37,541 nt of DNA from Candidatus Moduliflexus flocculans (GCA_000739515.1 DF820457.1:509906-547446); one strand, 5' to 3'; positions 8,751 to 17,989 are shown, numbered from the stretch's first letter. Numbers and translations: made by a program. Notes: generated by a model not told the origin, from the sequence alone.

Positions 8751-9542
8751 ATGCAGGAAATTGAAGCCAATCAACGCGCATGGGGCTTGCTGGCGCGAGA
8801 TCATTACGAGGCATTCACATCGTATTTAGCAGCGCATCGCTCTACGCTCAGCAACATCATTCAACGCGAATTAGGCGATATTTCCGGAAAAACGCTGATC
8901 CATCTGCAATGCAACAGCGGCGCAGATACGATTTCGTTAGCGCGAGCTGGCGCAATCGTGACAGGCGTTGATCTTGTCCCGGAGAATATTCGTTATGCGC
9001 GTCAACTTGCACAAGATTTTAACATTTTCGATGCGACATTTATCACAGCGGATGTGATGGAATTCATCAATATCCATGATCAAACATATGATATTGTCTT
9101 TACCTCCGAAGGCGCAATCGGCTGGCTGCCCGATCTCACACAATGGGGACGAACCATTCGTCATTTGCTGAAAGATGACGGTTTCTTTTATGCCATGGAT
9201 TCTCACCCGTTTTCTTTGGCATTCGATGAAGAACGCCTGAAAACTCATGAACTTACCGTCAAATATCCGTATTTTATCAAGCGACCAGACCTATCGAATG
9301 AGATCGGCGGATATGCCTCCGAAGCGAAAAAGGGGGAAAATTATTTCTGGATGTACACGGTGAGCGAAATCATGAACGCCTTAATCCAGGCAGGATTACA
9401 GATTGAATATTTCAATGAATATGACACGCTTTTTTATGACATGGGCGGGATGACGCGCTCTGACAGCGGAGCATATTTTTATCCGCACTACCGCGATCAA
9501 CTCCCTTTTTCGTTCAGCCTCAAAGCGACTGTTCGAACATAA
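8751..9542 (+). CDS. Class I SAM-dependent methyltransferase
   Basis: 263 residues. I place the start at the ATG at 8751 because AAGGAGGG lies at 8736-8743; the frame is open further upstream (TTG 8652) but that part is not protein-like. Motif I appears as LIHLQCNSGADTISLARAGA, followed by the acidic residue in VTGVDLVPENI, then FITADVMEFI and DIVFTSEGAIGWLPD. This is the Rossmann methyltransferase layout of the UbiE/COQ5-like group. The acceptor cannot be told; the C-terminal half (YFIKRPDLSNEIGGY, Trp/Tyr-rich) resembles small-molecule methyltransferases. It ends 17 bases before the stop of the opposite-strand cyclase gene. Confidence 0.88.
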   Translation: MQEIEANQRAWGLLARDHYEAFTSYLAAHRSTLSNIIQRELGDISGKTLIHLQCNSGADTISLARAGAIVTGVDLVPENIRYARQLAQDFNIFDATFITADVMEFINIHDQTYDIVFTSEGAIGWLPDLTQWGRTIRHLLKDDGFFYAMDSHPFSLAFDEERLKTHELTVKYPYFIKRPDLSNEIGGYASEAKKGENYFWMYTVSEIMNALIQAGLQIEYFNEYDTLFYDMGGMTRSDSGAYFYPHYRDQLPFSFSLKATVRT

Positions 9543-9559
9543 TGCCAATCATGCGGCGG

Positions 9560-11716
9560 TTATTTGCTGGTCATGACCCAAACGCCGCGCCAATCCGCAG
9601 GCAGCGGCGACGGCAGGAATTCCTCGCATTTTTTCAGATAAGCGACTGCGGCAGGATCAAGCTCTTTGATCCTGTCGAATATCTCAATAGCCTCTTGTAA
9701 ATGTCCATCATAAAAAGCGGATAATCCTTCATGAAACGTTTCAAACACGTCTTTCCAGGCGGCATGTTCTTCTAAAAACATCGGCTCATATACTGTGACC
9801 GGCTCGCGGCGTCCCACGACAGCGACCCGCGCCAATTCTCGGAGTGCGAAGGCGTTTGGCGGCAGTTTCTCTTTTGTAAATTGCGAAATCATGCAATACG
9901 TGCCGAATTCTTTATTCACGCCTTCCAGCCGCGACGCTAAATTGACTGAATCCCCGAGCATGGTATAATCGAAACGGGTGTGCGACCCCATGTTGCCAAC
10001 GACAGCAAAACCGGTATTGACGCCGACGCGCATAAACACGTTGCGCCCGACTTTCGCGTTCAACGCCGGGCGCATCTCCGCCAATTTCTGTTGGCAGCGC
10101 AACGCCGCCCGGACAACATGCACCGCATGATCGGGCAATTCGACCGGTGCATTCCAAAACGCGATGATGGCGTCCCCTTCGTATTTGTCAATCGTGCCGC
10201 CTTCTTCATGAATAATGTCAGTCATGGCAGAAAGGTATTCGTTTAAAAACGCGGTCAATTCCTCCGGCTGTAAGCGTTCTGAGATTGACGTGAAGCCTTG
10301 AATATCGGAGAAAAAAATCGAGATTTCGCGGCGCTCGCCGCCGAGTTTCAAGCGTTCGGGATGTTGAATCAATTGATCGATAATGGTCGGGCTGAGATAT
10401 TGACGAAACGCGGCTTTTAAAAAGCGACGTTGACGGCCTTCGGTGGCGTAATTGACGACCAGCGCGGCTAAAATCGTTGCGGTCGTTGCCATTTCCTGCG
10501 CCGCTAACGGCATCCAAAAGCCGCGTTGATATGCCCAGAATGCCAGGAACACCGGGAACGCGAGAAACACGGCGCCAATGATCACATTTTCAATCGGATC
10601 GCTCAAAAAGAATGCGAGGATGCCACACATCATCACCGCGACACACAAGAGCGTTACGGCTAACCAGGGCGGGAAATCGGCCAGAAAATCACTCGCCAGC
10701 AGATTATCCAACACGGTCGCATTAATTTCAACACCGGCAGCAGTGGCGCTGAGCGGCGTGGATCGTAAATCTTTCAATCCGGGCGCTGAAAAACCGAACA
10801 GCACGTATTTTCCTCGCAGATCACGAGCAATTTCCGCATCGCGTTCGGTAGGGGCTGTTCCTTCAAGCCGACGCGCTTCCGCCTCAAGAATTTCCTGCGC
10901 GCGATACGCTTTATGCGTTCCAGCAGCGCCGCGATACCGCAGAATCACATCGCCATTGCGGTCAATTGCGATTCGTTTTTGCCCGATAATCAACCTCCCA
11001 GGCTCAATATGCATTGTTGTATCAGCAGAGGCCGCAAGATATGTTCCAATGCCCAACGACGGGAAAATTTTGCCATCAAAGACTCCGAATAAAGGCATGT
11101 GGCGGTAAATGCCATCATCGTCGGGTAATTGCTGAACGTTGCTGAGCGTGTTGGCGTTTTTAGCCACATCAGGAATGGGGAGCAACGCTTTTCCAATGAT
11201 CCAGGTTGGCGAAGGATTCACATCCGCGAGCCACTTATCCAGACCATCCAAGACAAACCGAGGCGCAGGCCAATCATTCGGCCAGGTCGTGACATTGCCG
11301 CTCCCTTCGCCAAGCATCAACGCGCCTGCAAATGCGCCAAATTGGCCGATAGCCTCCCCTAACGCCGCGTCATCATCAACGCCGCGCGTGGAAAATTCGG
11401 TAAACAACACGTCGAAGCCGAGCGCTTTCACGCCGCTGCGCTGACAAAACTCGATGATAAACGCATAGAGTTGGCGCGGCCAGGGCCATGCCTCGCCAAT
11501 CTGCGTCTCCGCCCAACTCAAACTTTGCTGATCGAGGAGAATCAGGCGGATTGCATCTGTTGTCGCGGCAGGTTTCGCCAACAGGCGAACGCGCCAGTCC
11601 CACGTCACCCGTTCCCATGTCTCTAACCAGCCATTCTGCCAGAAAATCAGCGCCAATAATCCGCCAAACAGGCCGCAGAAGAAGCCGCGCCGCAATTTTT
11701 TCAAGACATCGGACAT
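9560..11716 (-). CDS. CHASE2-domain class III adenylate cyclase
   Basis: 718 residues. A transmembrane helix (about 13-30) is followed by an extracytoplasmic CHASE2 sensor domain (about 35-340, with LILLDQQSL, PWPRQLYAFII and GFDVLFTEF). Three transmembrane helices follow at about 350-430, then a class III cyclase domain. Metal-binding Asp residues are in FFSDIQGFTS and YEGDAIIAFW. The Lys in IDKYEGD and the Thr in DYTMLGDSVNLASRL occupy the adenine-selecting positions of CyaC-type adenylate cyclases, and Asn and Arg of VNLASRL are present, so ATP-to-cAMP activity is predicted. The C-terminal tail is a short TPR-like helical piece. It is the last gene of a probable SH3 - M48 - cyclase operon. 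The CHASE2 ligand is unknown. Confidence 0.95.
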   Translation of the reverse strand: MSDVLKKLRRGFFCGLFGGLLALIFWQNGWLETWERVTWDWRVRLLAKPAATTDAIRLILLDQQSLSWAETQIGEAWPWPRQLYAFIIEFCQRSGVKALGFDVLFTEFSTRGVDDDAALGEAIGQFGAFAGALMLGEGSGNVTTWPNDWPAPRFVLDGLDKWLADVNPSPTWIIGKALLPIPDVAKNANTLSNVQQLPDDDGIYRHMPLFGVFDGKIFPSLGIGTYLAASADTTMHIEPGRLIIGQKRIAIDRNGDVILRYRGAAGTHKAYRAQEILEAEARRLEGTAPTERDAEIARDLRGKYVLFGFSAPGLKDLRSTPLSATAAGVEINATVLDNLLASDFLADFPPWLAVTLLCVAVMMCGILAFFLSDPIENVIIGAVFLAFPVFLAFWAYQRGFWMPLAAQEMATTATILAALVVNYATEGRQRRFLKAAFRQYLSPTIIDQLIQHPERLKLGGERREISIFFSDIQGFTSISERLQPEELTAFLNEYLSAMTDIIHEEGGTIDKYEGDAIIAFWNAPVELPDHAVHVVRAALRCQQKLAEMRPALNAKVGRNVFMRVGVNTGFAVVGNMGSHTRFDYTMLGDSVNLASRLEGVNKEFGTYCMISQFTKEKLPPNAFALRELARVAVVGRREPVTVYEPMFLEEHAAWKDVFETFHEGLSAFYDGHLQEAIEIFDRIKELDPAAVAYLKKCEEFLPSPLPADWRGVWVMTSK

Positions 11717-11726
11717 AAGACAACAC

Positions 11727-11763
11727 AGCCCTCACAGGTTTTCAAACCTGTGAGGGCTTTTTA
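11727..11763 (+). repeat. CACAGGTTT hairpin, terminator-like on + strand
   Basis: AGCCCTCACAGGTTT pairs perfectly with AAACCTGTGAGGGCT across two bases, followed by a T-run on the plus strand. Both neighbours are on the minus strand, so it cannot terminate them in its better orientation. A related hairpin is at 16432-16464; both sit between minus-strand genes. Best called a dispersed repeat. Confidence 0.65.
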
Positions 11764-11765
11764 TT

Positions 11766-12647
11766 CTATATATTCTTCATCGCCGCATCAAACCGCTTCT
11801 GCGTGACCGCAGAGGCTTCTACCTGGTGATATGCGCCAATCGTTTTTTCCAATTCGGCAATTCTGCTTTCTGGCGCTGGGTGCGTTTTGGCGAAATCTTT
11901 GCCGCCTGGTTTCAGTAGCGTTTCCATCACTTGCAGCATTTCCACCAGACTATTCGGATCGTAGCCGACGCGCTGCAAAATCGTCGCAGCGGTCTGATCG
12001 GCCTCTTTTTCAAAGGCTCTGGAATACCCGTTCGTGACCATTGTCGTGACGATGTCATTAATCGAGCCTTCGAACACCGCTAAGCTCGACGAGAGGATAA
12101 ACGAGGCTTCTCCAGCCTTATATTGAACGCCTTTCAGCGCAAGTTCCGTCAAGGCCGATGTAATGCGGGATTTCTGAATCGCCTGCAAGCCATGTTTTTT
12201 CTGCACATGGCCGATTTCATGCGCTAATACGGCAGCTAACGCGCCTTCATGTTTCGCGCATTTTAACATGCCGCGCGTGATAAAAATAAATCCGCCGGGC
12301 GCGGCAAAGGCGTTAATTTCCTCAGAATCCAAAATCTGGAAATGATACCCGCCATAGGTCTGCGGGCGGTCTGAGGCGGCGGCGAGCGTCTGGCCTAACG
12401 TATTGACATACGCATTGGCGGCGGCGTTATCATAGACCGCATATTGCCCGGCAATCATGGCCGCGACAGAGCGCCCGATATAATATTCTTCCTCCGCCGA
12501 AATATCCTCAAATCCTTTTTCCAACTGTTGCGCCGTCGAGGCCATATCAAACACATCTGTCACGCTGACGGAACTGCATCCGACGACCACGAATGCCAAC
12601 ATCAAGGCAAGAGGAAAAACGTTGAATATCTGCTTAAAATGTGTCAT
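11766..12647 (-). CDS. M48-family metalloprotease, lipoprotein
   Basis: 293 residues. The lipobox Cys is at residue 24 (VVVGC), so it is an envelope-anchored lipoprotein. HEIGH at 143-147 supplies the HExxH zinc site and the Glu in AFEKEADQTAA supplies the third ligand, as in BepA/YfgC and Oma1-like peptidases of family M48. The segment INAFAAPGGFIFITRGML is typical of the family. Known relatives degrade or help assemble outer-membrane proteins; its substrate here is unknown. The ATG follows AAGGAGG, and it overlaps the end of the SH3 gene by four bases (ATGA), so the two are translationally coupled. The stop is TAG, which matters for judging the TAG at 36997. Confidence 0.93.
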   Translation of the reverse strand: MTHFKQIFNVFPLALMLAFVVVGCSSVSVTDVFDMASTAQQLEKGFEDISAEEEYYIGRSVAAMIAGQYAVYDNAAANAYVNTLGQTLAAASDRPQTYGGYHFQILDSEEINAFAAPGGFIFITRGMLKCAKHEGALAAVLAHEIGHVQKKHGLQAIQKSRITSALTELALKGVQYKAGEASFILSSSLAVFEGSINDIVTTMVTNGYSRAFEKEADQTAATILQRVGYDPNSLVEMLQVMETLLKPGGKDFAKTHPAPESRIAELEKTIGAYHQVEASAVTQKRFDAAMKNI

Positions 12648-13150
12648 GGTTGGATCCCTCCTTCAGGCTGTAACGCGCCATCTTTCAGGAATTTTTGCAT
12701 TTGTCCCTGAGAGATCACAACCTGTTCCATGCGGTCAACCGCTGCGAAATTCGCAGCCGCATGCCCCGCCTTGAATTCATCTTCCATATTACGGAATCCT
12801 TTTCCGGCCAACACCACATCATCCGCCGAAACATTGCCCGAGGGCGCAACCGAAATCTCTCCGCTTGTCGTTTTCAGTGTCACCACTTTTTTGCTTAACG
12901 AGGAGTTATGCATCCACCCCTCGACCGCAGGATTGCCGAACGCCACCCGTAGCCAGTTTTCTTGCTGCTCAAGCACATTCACCGTTTCGCCATAGGACAG
13001 CGTTTTCAGAATTCTTCCCAAAAAATTCGGGGATTGCCGCACCGGGGCTTCTTTGACCTGCACCATTTTCGTCTGAGCATCTTCTGCCGAGGCGACGCTG
13101 ACACATACGGCCAATAGCGCAAGTATCACAACAATTTTATGAACGAACAT
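12644..13150 (-). CDS. Periplasmic SH3-domain protein
   Basis: 168 residues. A Sec signal peptide of about 22 residues ends in SVASA-E. Residues about 28-95 form a bacterial SH3 (SH3_3) domain: VKEAPVRQSPNFLGRIL, LSYGETVNVLEQQENWLRV, VEGWMHNSSL. The remaining 70 residues have no recognisable domain. Such domains often bind peptidoglycan or other envelope ligands. The ATG follows AAGGAG. The gene overlaps the M48 protease by ATGA, so the pair probably works together in the envelope, and the cyclase follows in the same direction. Confidence 0.87.
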   Translation of the reverse strand: MFVHKIVVILALLAVCVSVASAEDAQTKMVQVKEAPVRQSPNFLGRILKTLSYGETVNVLEQQENWLRVAFGNPAVEGWMHNSSLSKKVVTLKTTSGEISVAPSGNVSADDVVLAGKGFRNMEDEFKAGHAAANFAAVDRMEQVVISQGQMQKFLKDGALQPEGGIQP

Positions 13151-13558
13151 ACGCGATCACTCCTTTATCTGAGGCTTCGCGGCGCACAGTTGCCGCTGAT
13201 TGGTATTGTTGACATGCTTCACGATACGAACCACATCAACATATACGTTCCATCACGCATATTTGACAATTTTCGCGAAAAATAAAGATACACACTTATT
13301 TAGCCTGTAGGTGTATTGACACAAAACGTTATGGACAGAGTTGTCAGACACCTTCAAGGTGTCTGACAGCTTTTCCCGACCACAACCTGTTGTGTCATTA
13401 CATGTAGGTTTTAAGGCTATAAAATTTTCATGTTGACTTCTGCGGAAAAGTCAAGATGACGCAGTCAAAAAAATGTGTCGCCATTCTGCGTTAACGCCAA
13501 CGCGGTTTCGACATATCTCACCTTGCCGCAGGCGAAGAGCAAGGCTATTCGCGGGGAG
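13151..13558. other. 408-base gap, no gene; holds a palindrome
   Basis: I see no protein-like frame or RNA gene. A perfect 27-base palindrome TGTCAGACACCTT-C-AAGGTGTCTGACA lies at 13342-13368. The upstream part (13160-13340) should hold the promoter of the SH3 operon. A related hairpin core recurs at 24998-25032 and 25091-25122. Confidence 0.6.
13342..13368. repeat. CAGACACCTT palindrome, copy 1
   Basis: TGTCAGACACCTT pairs with AAGGTGTCTGACA around a single central C; GCTTTTC follows. The same core appears near 25000 and 25100. No T-rich run long enough to be sure of termination, and no gene ends here in the matching direction. Confidence 0.7.
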
Positions 13559-14377
13559 TTATTGAGGAGACGCGGCGGAGCGGATTTTCTGGACGAAGGT
13601 GTCGGTTTTCAGGGAAAGACCTAAATGAAATTGCAGATAATTCGTGAGGAGTTGCTTGATTTCCTGATGAATTGAGAGAGAGCAGGGGAGTTGTTCGACG
13701 TGCGAAATGTCTGTTTCCAACAACGCTTGCAGCAGATCGAGCGCCTGATATGTTGTCTCCACCGCCTCTTTTTTGAGTGGACGGCATGAAGGGCAGAGAA
13801 AGCCGCCGGTTGCGAAACTGAATCCTGGCATTTGTTGAGCGGTGGATGGCGTTTCAAGCAGCTTTGCGCGAGATTTTTGGCAATTCGTGCAGCGATTCAA
13901 TTCCGGCGTATAGCCAAGATGCGTCAACAGTTTCAGTTCAAAGGCCGGGAGAATCGGGCGAATCTGCTGCGCGTCGGCAATCGCTCGCAGCGTCTTGCAG
14001 ACAAGCGGATAAACCTGCGGCTGAGAATCGTCATGAACTTCGAACACGCGATTCAGGAATTCGGCAATATATGACGCGCCGATTAATTTATTAAAATCGG
14101 CCTGCAACGCAGGGAAAACCTCTACCACATCGGCTTGTGTAATACTGAACAATGGATGGTGATCCACCGTCGCAAGCGGTTCAATTTTCTGAAAAAAAAT
14201 CACATTCAGGCGCGTAAATAATTCCAATTTGCCGCTGTATCTGGAATGAATTTTCCGAACGCCGCGGGCGATCCCTTGAATCTTCCCGAAGTCGCGAGAA
14301 AAGAATGTGATGATTTTATCCGCCTCTCGCAGGTTGGTCGTTTTAATCACCACCGCCTCTGTTTTTTTGAATGACAT
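13559..14377 (-). CDS. recO: DNA repair protein RecO
   Basis: 272 residues, full length for the family. The N-terminal OB fold begins EAVVIKTTNLREADKIITFF and continues through GKIQGIARGVRKIHSRY. The helical domain has FELKLLTHLGYTPELNRC, followed by a CxxC pair (CTNCQ) and FATGGFLCPSC, a zinc-binding site typical of bacterial RecO. RecO anneals single strands and loads RecA with RecR in gap repair. It starts 23 bases after the stop of the NTE-like gene and lies in the same direction, so it is probably the last gene of that operon. The ribosome binding site is weak. The repeat-filled gap beyond its stop has no strong terminator. Confidence 0.97.
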   Translation of the reverse strand: MSFKKTEAVVIKTTNLREADKIITFFSRDFGKIQGIARGVRKIHSRYSGKLELFTRLNVIFFQKIEPLATVDHHPLFSITQADVVEVFPALQADFNKLIGASYIAEFLNRVFEVHDDSQPQVYPLVCKTLRAIADAQQIRPILPAFELKLLTHLGYTPELNRCTNCQKSRAKLLETPSTAQQMPGFSFATGGFLCPSCRPLKKEAVETTYQALDLLQALLETDISHVEQLPCSLSIHQEIKQLLTNYLQFHLGLSLKTDTFVQKIRSAASPQ

Positions 14378-14400
14378 ATCAATCCAATCAGGGTTCTATT

Positions 14401-16419
14401 CTATGTTTCCCAACGAAGGTGTTGAATCTGCGGGATCGCGGCATGGGTCGCCTCTAATCCCTTCTGAATCAGACTCCCCGCGTTAAAAAATTCCGACCAG
14501 GCAACATCGCCGACATCCGGGTTGATGTGGACGCTCGCTTGCGTGGTTTTAATCGTAGATAACTCATATTGCAAGCTCTGCAACGAACGGATCGCAATAT
14601 CGAACATCGGCAGCAGCGGCGACCGCGATACGGCCAGCGTTCCTTCTTTTTTCGGGCTGCGCAACGATTTTAAGCTGTCTTGCAGGGATGGGGTGACGTT
14701 GACAGCAATAATAATATCGGCATGGCGTTTCACCAGAGCTTTCACTGGCACTGGATCGGCAATAGAACCGTCAATCAGCAGTCGCCCCTCGTAGGCGACT
14801 GGCGTGAAGACGCCAGGAATTGAAAGGCTGGCGCGCACCGCCATCCGCACGTTTCCCCTCTCAAACGTGATTTCTTCGCCACTGTTCATATCAAGCGCCG
14901 TGATGGAAAGTGGGATTTTCATGTCATTAAAATCAGGATCGCCGACCACGTTGAGATAAAGCTTATTGACTTCAACACCGCTGAATATGCCAATACCAGG
15001 ACGAAAGATACGAGGTTCCCAGCTTGTGCGTTTTGGATGAAATTTTCGCCAGATCGCTTTGCCATAGTATTTCACATCGAATACATCGGGAACTGTCAGT
15101 CGCAGCAGGCCGGTTTTCGATCCCCATTTCAACACCGCCTGCTCGATTTTTTCAATCGGCACGCCAGCGGCATACGCCGAACCGATTAACGCGCCAGCGC
15201 TCGATCCGGAGATCATATCAATCGGGATGTTATGCTGCTCTAATGCGCGAAACACCCCGATATGCGCCATGCCGCGCGCCGATCCGCCGCCGAGCGCTAA
15301 TCCAATCGTTTTCTTGCCGATGTCACGAGCTAAACGCCCGAACGCCTTGCTCAATTCGCTCTCCGGGTTCTGTGTGACGCACGGAATGCCGGTCGAAAAA
15401 AATAGATCAATCGCCTGATAATCGCGCGGCAGCAAATGGTAGCCCCGTTCCCGCAACGCGCCTTTATCAAGCGACGCATCCGACAGGTTGATCACCATAC
15501 GCACTTCCTGATGATCCAGCATGATTAAGGGGTATTCCTGCGCGATGTTTGACGTGACAAACAACATCATGTTCGAGAGATCAATCGCTTCAAACGTGCT
15601 GCGATTCAGCCGCGAGCTGGTGTCTATGATAATGTAATCGTAGAGGTTTTTCAGAATGCCGAGAATTTTGGCAATAGACTCGCGGCCTTTGGTTTCTTCG
15701 GCGAGCAGTTCAGGAGAGACCGACAACACGTCTAACAGCGTTTGATGCGTCACGACATGTTGTTCGATATATTCTTGCGAGATGCTCGGCGAATCAACAT
15801 ATCGCGTTGGCTCCATTTTCAACAGCGACGCGACGCCATGCTGATAGGTCATGCCCATGTCAACGACGATAACCCGGCATTTCGTTTCTTGCAGCAGGCT
15901 CACGCCGAGATTGACCGCAACAAGCGATTTCCCGATATTTTCTTCCGTGCCGTACACGCAGATAATCGGATATTTGACCCGCTTCGTTTTTTTCTCGCCG
16001 CCGCGCTGGTCAACATGGAGCTTTTTGCTTAGCAATTGCCCTAAATTATAAAGAATCGTTGTCTGCGTTTTGATCGCCTGCTCGAAGCGAACTTTGTCAG
16101 CCTGAAAGACCTCCGCGTCAATCAGCACTTCGATAGAAGTCAAGCGCGGTTCACTCGGCAGCAATGGGATTTCGCCGAAAAACATCCCCTGATCGAGCAA
16201 ATCTAATTCGACTTCCTGCCCATGCTCGTTCTTCCGCAGCACGCGCACCTGACCGGAAAGCAAGATGTAGAAAAAGGAACTGATTTCCCCTTCCTCGCAA
16301 ATCCGCATTCCGCGTGGATAATAGCGTTTTTCGAAAATTGGCGCGATTTTTTGGAGATCGTCATCAGAGACGCCTCGAAAAATACGATTATTTTTCAGTA
16401 AAAACAGTGTATCGGGCAT
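14401..16419 (-). CDS. NTE-like protein: cNMP-binding, MinD-like and patatin domains
   Basis: 672 residues from the ATG at 16419 (MPDTLFLL). The frame opens further to 16494, but those 25 codons lie in the 16432-16464 repeat and the upstream gene. Residues 1-120 are a cyclic-nucleotide-binding domain with GMFFGEIPLL and a short cap. Residues 150-345 are a MinD/ParA-like Rossmann domain with a degenerate P-loop (GTEENIGKSLVAVNLG) and VIVVDMGMT. Residues 370-600 are a patatin-like phospholipase: GGGSARG oxyanion motif (377-383), GSSAG with Ser407, and Asp550 in LIDGS, so the Ser-Asp dyad is complete. The order CNB - Rossmann - patatin matches neuropathy-target-esterase relatives, which act as lysophospholipases. 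Activity may be gated by cAMP or cGMP (inference). It lies between the second NTE-like gene and recO. Confidence 0.93.
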   Translation of the reverse strand: MPDTLFLLKNNRIFRGVSDDDLQKIAPIFEKRYYPRGMRICEEGEISSFFYILLSGQVRVLRKNEHGQEVELDLLDQGMFFGEIPLLPSEPRLTSIEVLIDAEVFQADKVRFEQAIKTQTTILYNLGQLLSKKLHVDQRGGEKKTKRVKYPIICVYGTEENIGKSLVAVNLGVSLLQETKCRVIVVDMGMTYQHGVASLLKMEPTRYVDSPSISQEYIEQHVVTHQTLLDVLSVSPELLAEETKGRESIAKILGILKNLYDYIIIDTSSRLNRSTFEAIDLSNMMLFVTSNIAQEYPLIMLDHQEVRMVINLSDASLDKGALRERGYHLLPRDYQAIDLFFSTGIPCVTQNPESELSKAFGRLARDIGKKTIGLALGGGSARGMAHIGVFRALEQHNIPIDMISGSSAGALIGSAYAAGVPIEKIEQAVLKWGSKTGLLRLTVPDVFDVKYYGKAIWRKFHPKRTSWEPRIFRPGIGIFSGVEVNKLYLNVVGDPDFNDMKIPLSITALDMNSGEEITFERGNVRMAVRASLSIPGVFTPVAYEGRLLIDGSIADPVPVKALVKRHADIIIAVNVTPSLQDSLKSLRSPKKEGTLAVSRSPLLPMFDIAIRSLQSLQYELSTIKTTQASVHINPDVGDVAWSEFFNAGSLIQKGLEATHAAIPQIQHLRWET

Positions 16420-16431
16420 AAATGTTTTCTT

Positions 16432-16464
16432 ACATCTCACAGGTTTCGAAAACCTGTAAGATGT
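16432..16464. repeat. CACAGGTTT hairpin, copy 2
   Basis: ACATCTCACAGGTTT pairs with AAACCTGTAAGATGT (one mismatch). It fills most of the 52-base gap between the two NTE-like genes and explains the spurious N-terminal extension of the downstream frame. Compare 11727-11758. Confidence 0.65.
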
Positions 16465-16471
16465 TTGTATC

Positions 16472-17989
16472 TTAACCCCATCGCAATTTTTCAATCTGTG
16501 GAATGGCGGCCTCAGTTGCTCGCGCCCCGCGTTCGATCAGCACGGGTGCGCGGTGAAAATCCCGCCAGGAAATTCCCATCATGTCGGGCAGAATAAACAC
16601 ATCTGGCGCAACGCGCTGCGCTAATTCAGGGGCTGCCGGAGAATCAATCAACCGCTCCATCAAACTATCAAACGTAGCGGCCACCAACGCATAATTCTGA
16701 TACCTCGCCTTTTGGTCGGAAGTCTGACGGCTCGAGACTTTTTGCCGGACATACGCCTGACTTTCTGCCGGAGTCGGCGTCACCATGACCGCAATTGTGA
16801 TATTCGCCCCCATCTGCTTTAGCGGATACACTGGCGTCGGGTAGATGACAGACCCGTCAATCAGATGGCGCTCGCTCTGTTTAAACGGCACAAACAGCCC
16901 TGGAATCAACATGCTCGCTTTCACAGCGTCCGCGACTCGGCCTTCTTTAAACACCACGCTCGTGCCGGTGCGCGTGTCTATCGCGACGACATGCAGCGGG
17001 ATGCGTAAATCGTCAAAATACGTATTTCCCAATAAGGTCGCGCACAACATCTGCAAGCCTGAATCGAGGAAAAATTCTTTGCGAAAAAACCGATGAATGC
17101 TATAATTCGAGATGGGGCGACAGGATTGCGCCCATGTAATAATATGCTGCTTGATGCGTTCCAACTCGATGCCTGCGGCATACGCCCCGCCAATCAACGC
17201 GCCGAAACTCGCGCCAGTCATCATATCGAACGCGATCCGATTTCGTTCTAACACTTCAAGAATGCCTACTTGAGACAATCCCAACGCCGCGCCGCCTGTC
17301 AAGGCCATGCCGAACCGTTTTTCCCCAATGTCTCTGGCTAATCGGCTGACGGTCTGGCTGAGCTGCCGATACGGCAATTGAATCACGTATGGAACGGCGC
17401 TTTGGCGAAACGCTTCAATCGTCAGCGCATCATGCGGCAGCACATATTCTTTGCCATACGCCACATGCTTCGACTCTTTGATTGCCTGCTCGCCGCCGCT
17501 GATGATGACGCGATAATTTCGATGCCCGATAATGCTGATAGGAATTTCATAATCGAACGAGGAGACCATGACCAGAAAAATCGCGGTCGCATCGATGAGT
17601 TCATCTGTAATAAACGGAAAATAGGCCGAAATATCGAACAGAATAAATTCGTAGCGCTCGCGCAGCAACACGAGCAGGATATCAAGCACATTTTGGGCAA
17701 GTTCAGGCTGTTGGAAGATGTTTGCGTCGAGCGAAAGAAGCGAGAGCTGCGAACTATGATGTTGAATATACTGTTCAAACATTTCTGCCGAGAACGGTTC
17801 TGTGCCAATCGCATTCGCGGAAGAACATTTCAGCATTTTCCAGGCCGGAATCCCTTCAGCGGGATCGTTTACTTCAACGAGAATGACGGATTTTTGCGTT
17901 TCATTCAAAAGGCTGACGCCGAGGTTAATCCCTAACAGGGTTTTTCCAAGCTGCCGTTCCGCGCTGTAAATTGTGAACACTACGCTCAT
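16472..17989 (-). CDS. NTE-like paralogue: MinD-like plus patatin, altered oxyanion motif
   Basis: 505 residues from the ATG at 17989 (MSVVFTIY), which has GAGAGGATT just upstream; a GTG at 18028 is also in frame. Residues 1-215 are a MinD/ParA-like domain with a degenerate P-loop (YSAERQLGKTLLGINLGVSLL pattern). The patatin domain covers about 225-450. The oxyanion stretch reads TGGAALG (231-237) instead of GGGxxRG, losing the first Gly and the Arg. Ser261 in GASFG and Asp378 in LIDGS are present. It lacks the N-terminal cNMP-binding domain of its neighbour. It is a tandem paralogue of the next gene (both end in a short LRW motif) and starts their operon. It may be a weakened enzyme or a regulatory partner; sequence alone cannot tell. 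Confidence 0.88.
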   Translation of the reverse strand: MSVVFTIYSAERQLGKTLLGINLGVSLLNETQKSVILVEVNDPAEGIPAWKMLKCSSANAIGTEPFSAEMFEQYIQHHSSQLSLLSLDANIFQQPELAQNVLDILLVLLRERYEFILFDISAYFPFITDELIDATAIFLVMVSSFDYEIPISIIGHRNYRVIISGGEQAIKESKHVAYGKEYVLPHDALTIEAFRQSAVPYVIQLPYRQLSQTVSRLARDIGEKRFGMALTGGAALGLSQVGILEVLERNRIAFDMMTGASFGALIGGAYAAGIELERIKQHIITWAQSCRPISNYSIHRFFRKEFFLDSGLQMLCATLLGNTYFDDLRIPLHVVAIDTRTGTSVVFKEGRVADAVKASMLIPGLFVPFKQSERHLIDGSVIYPTPVYPLKQMGANITIAVMVTPTPAESQAYVRQKVSSRQTSDQKARYQNYALVAATFDSLMERLIDSPAAPELAQRVAPDVFILPDMMGISWRDFHRAPVLIERGARATEAAIPQIEKLRWG

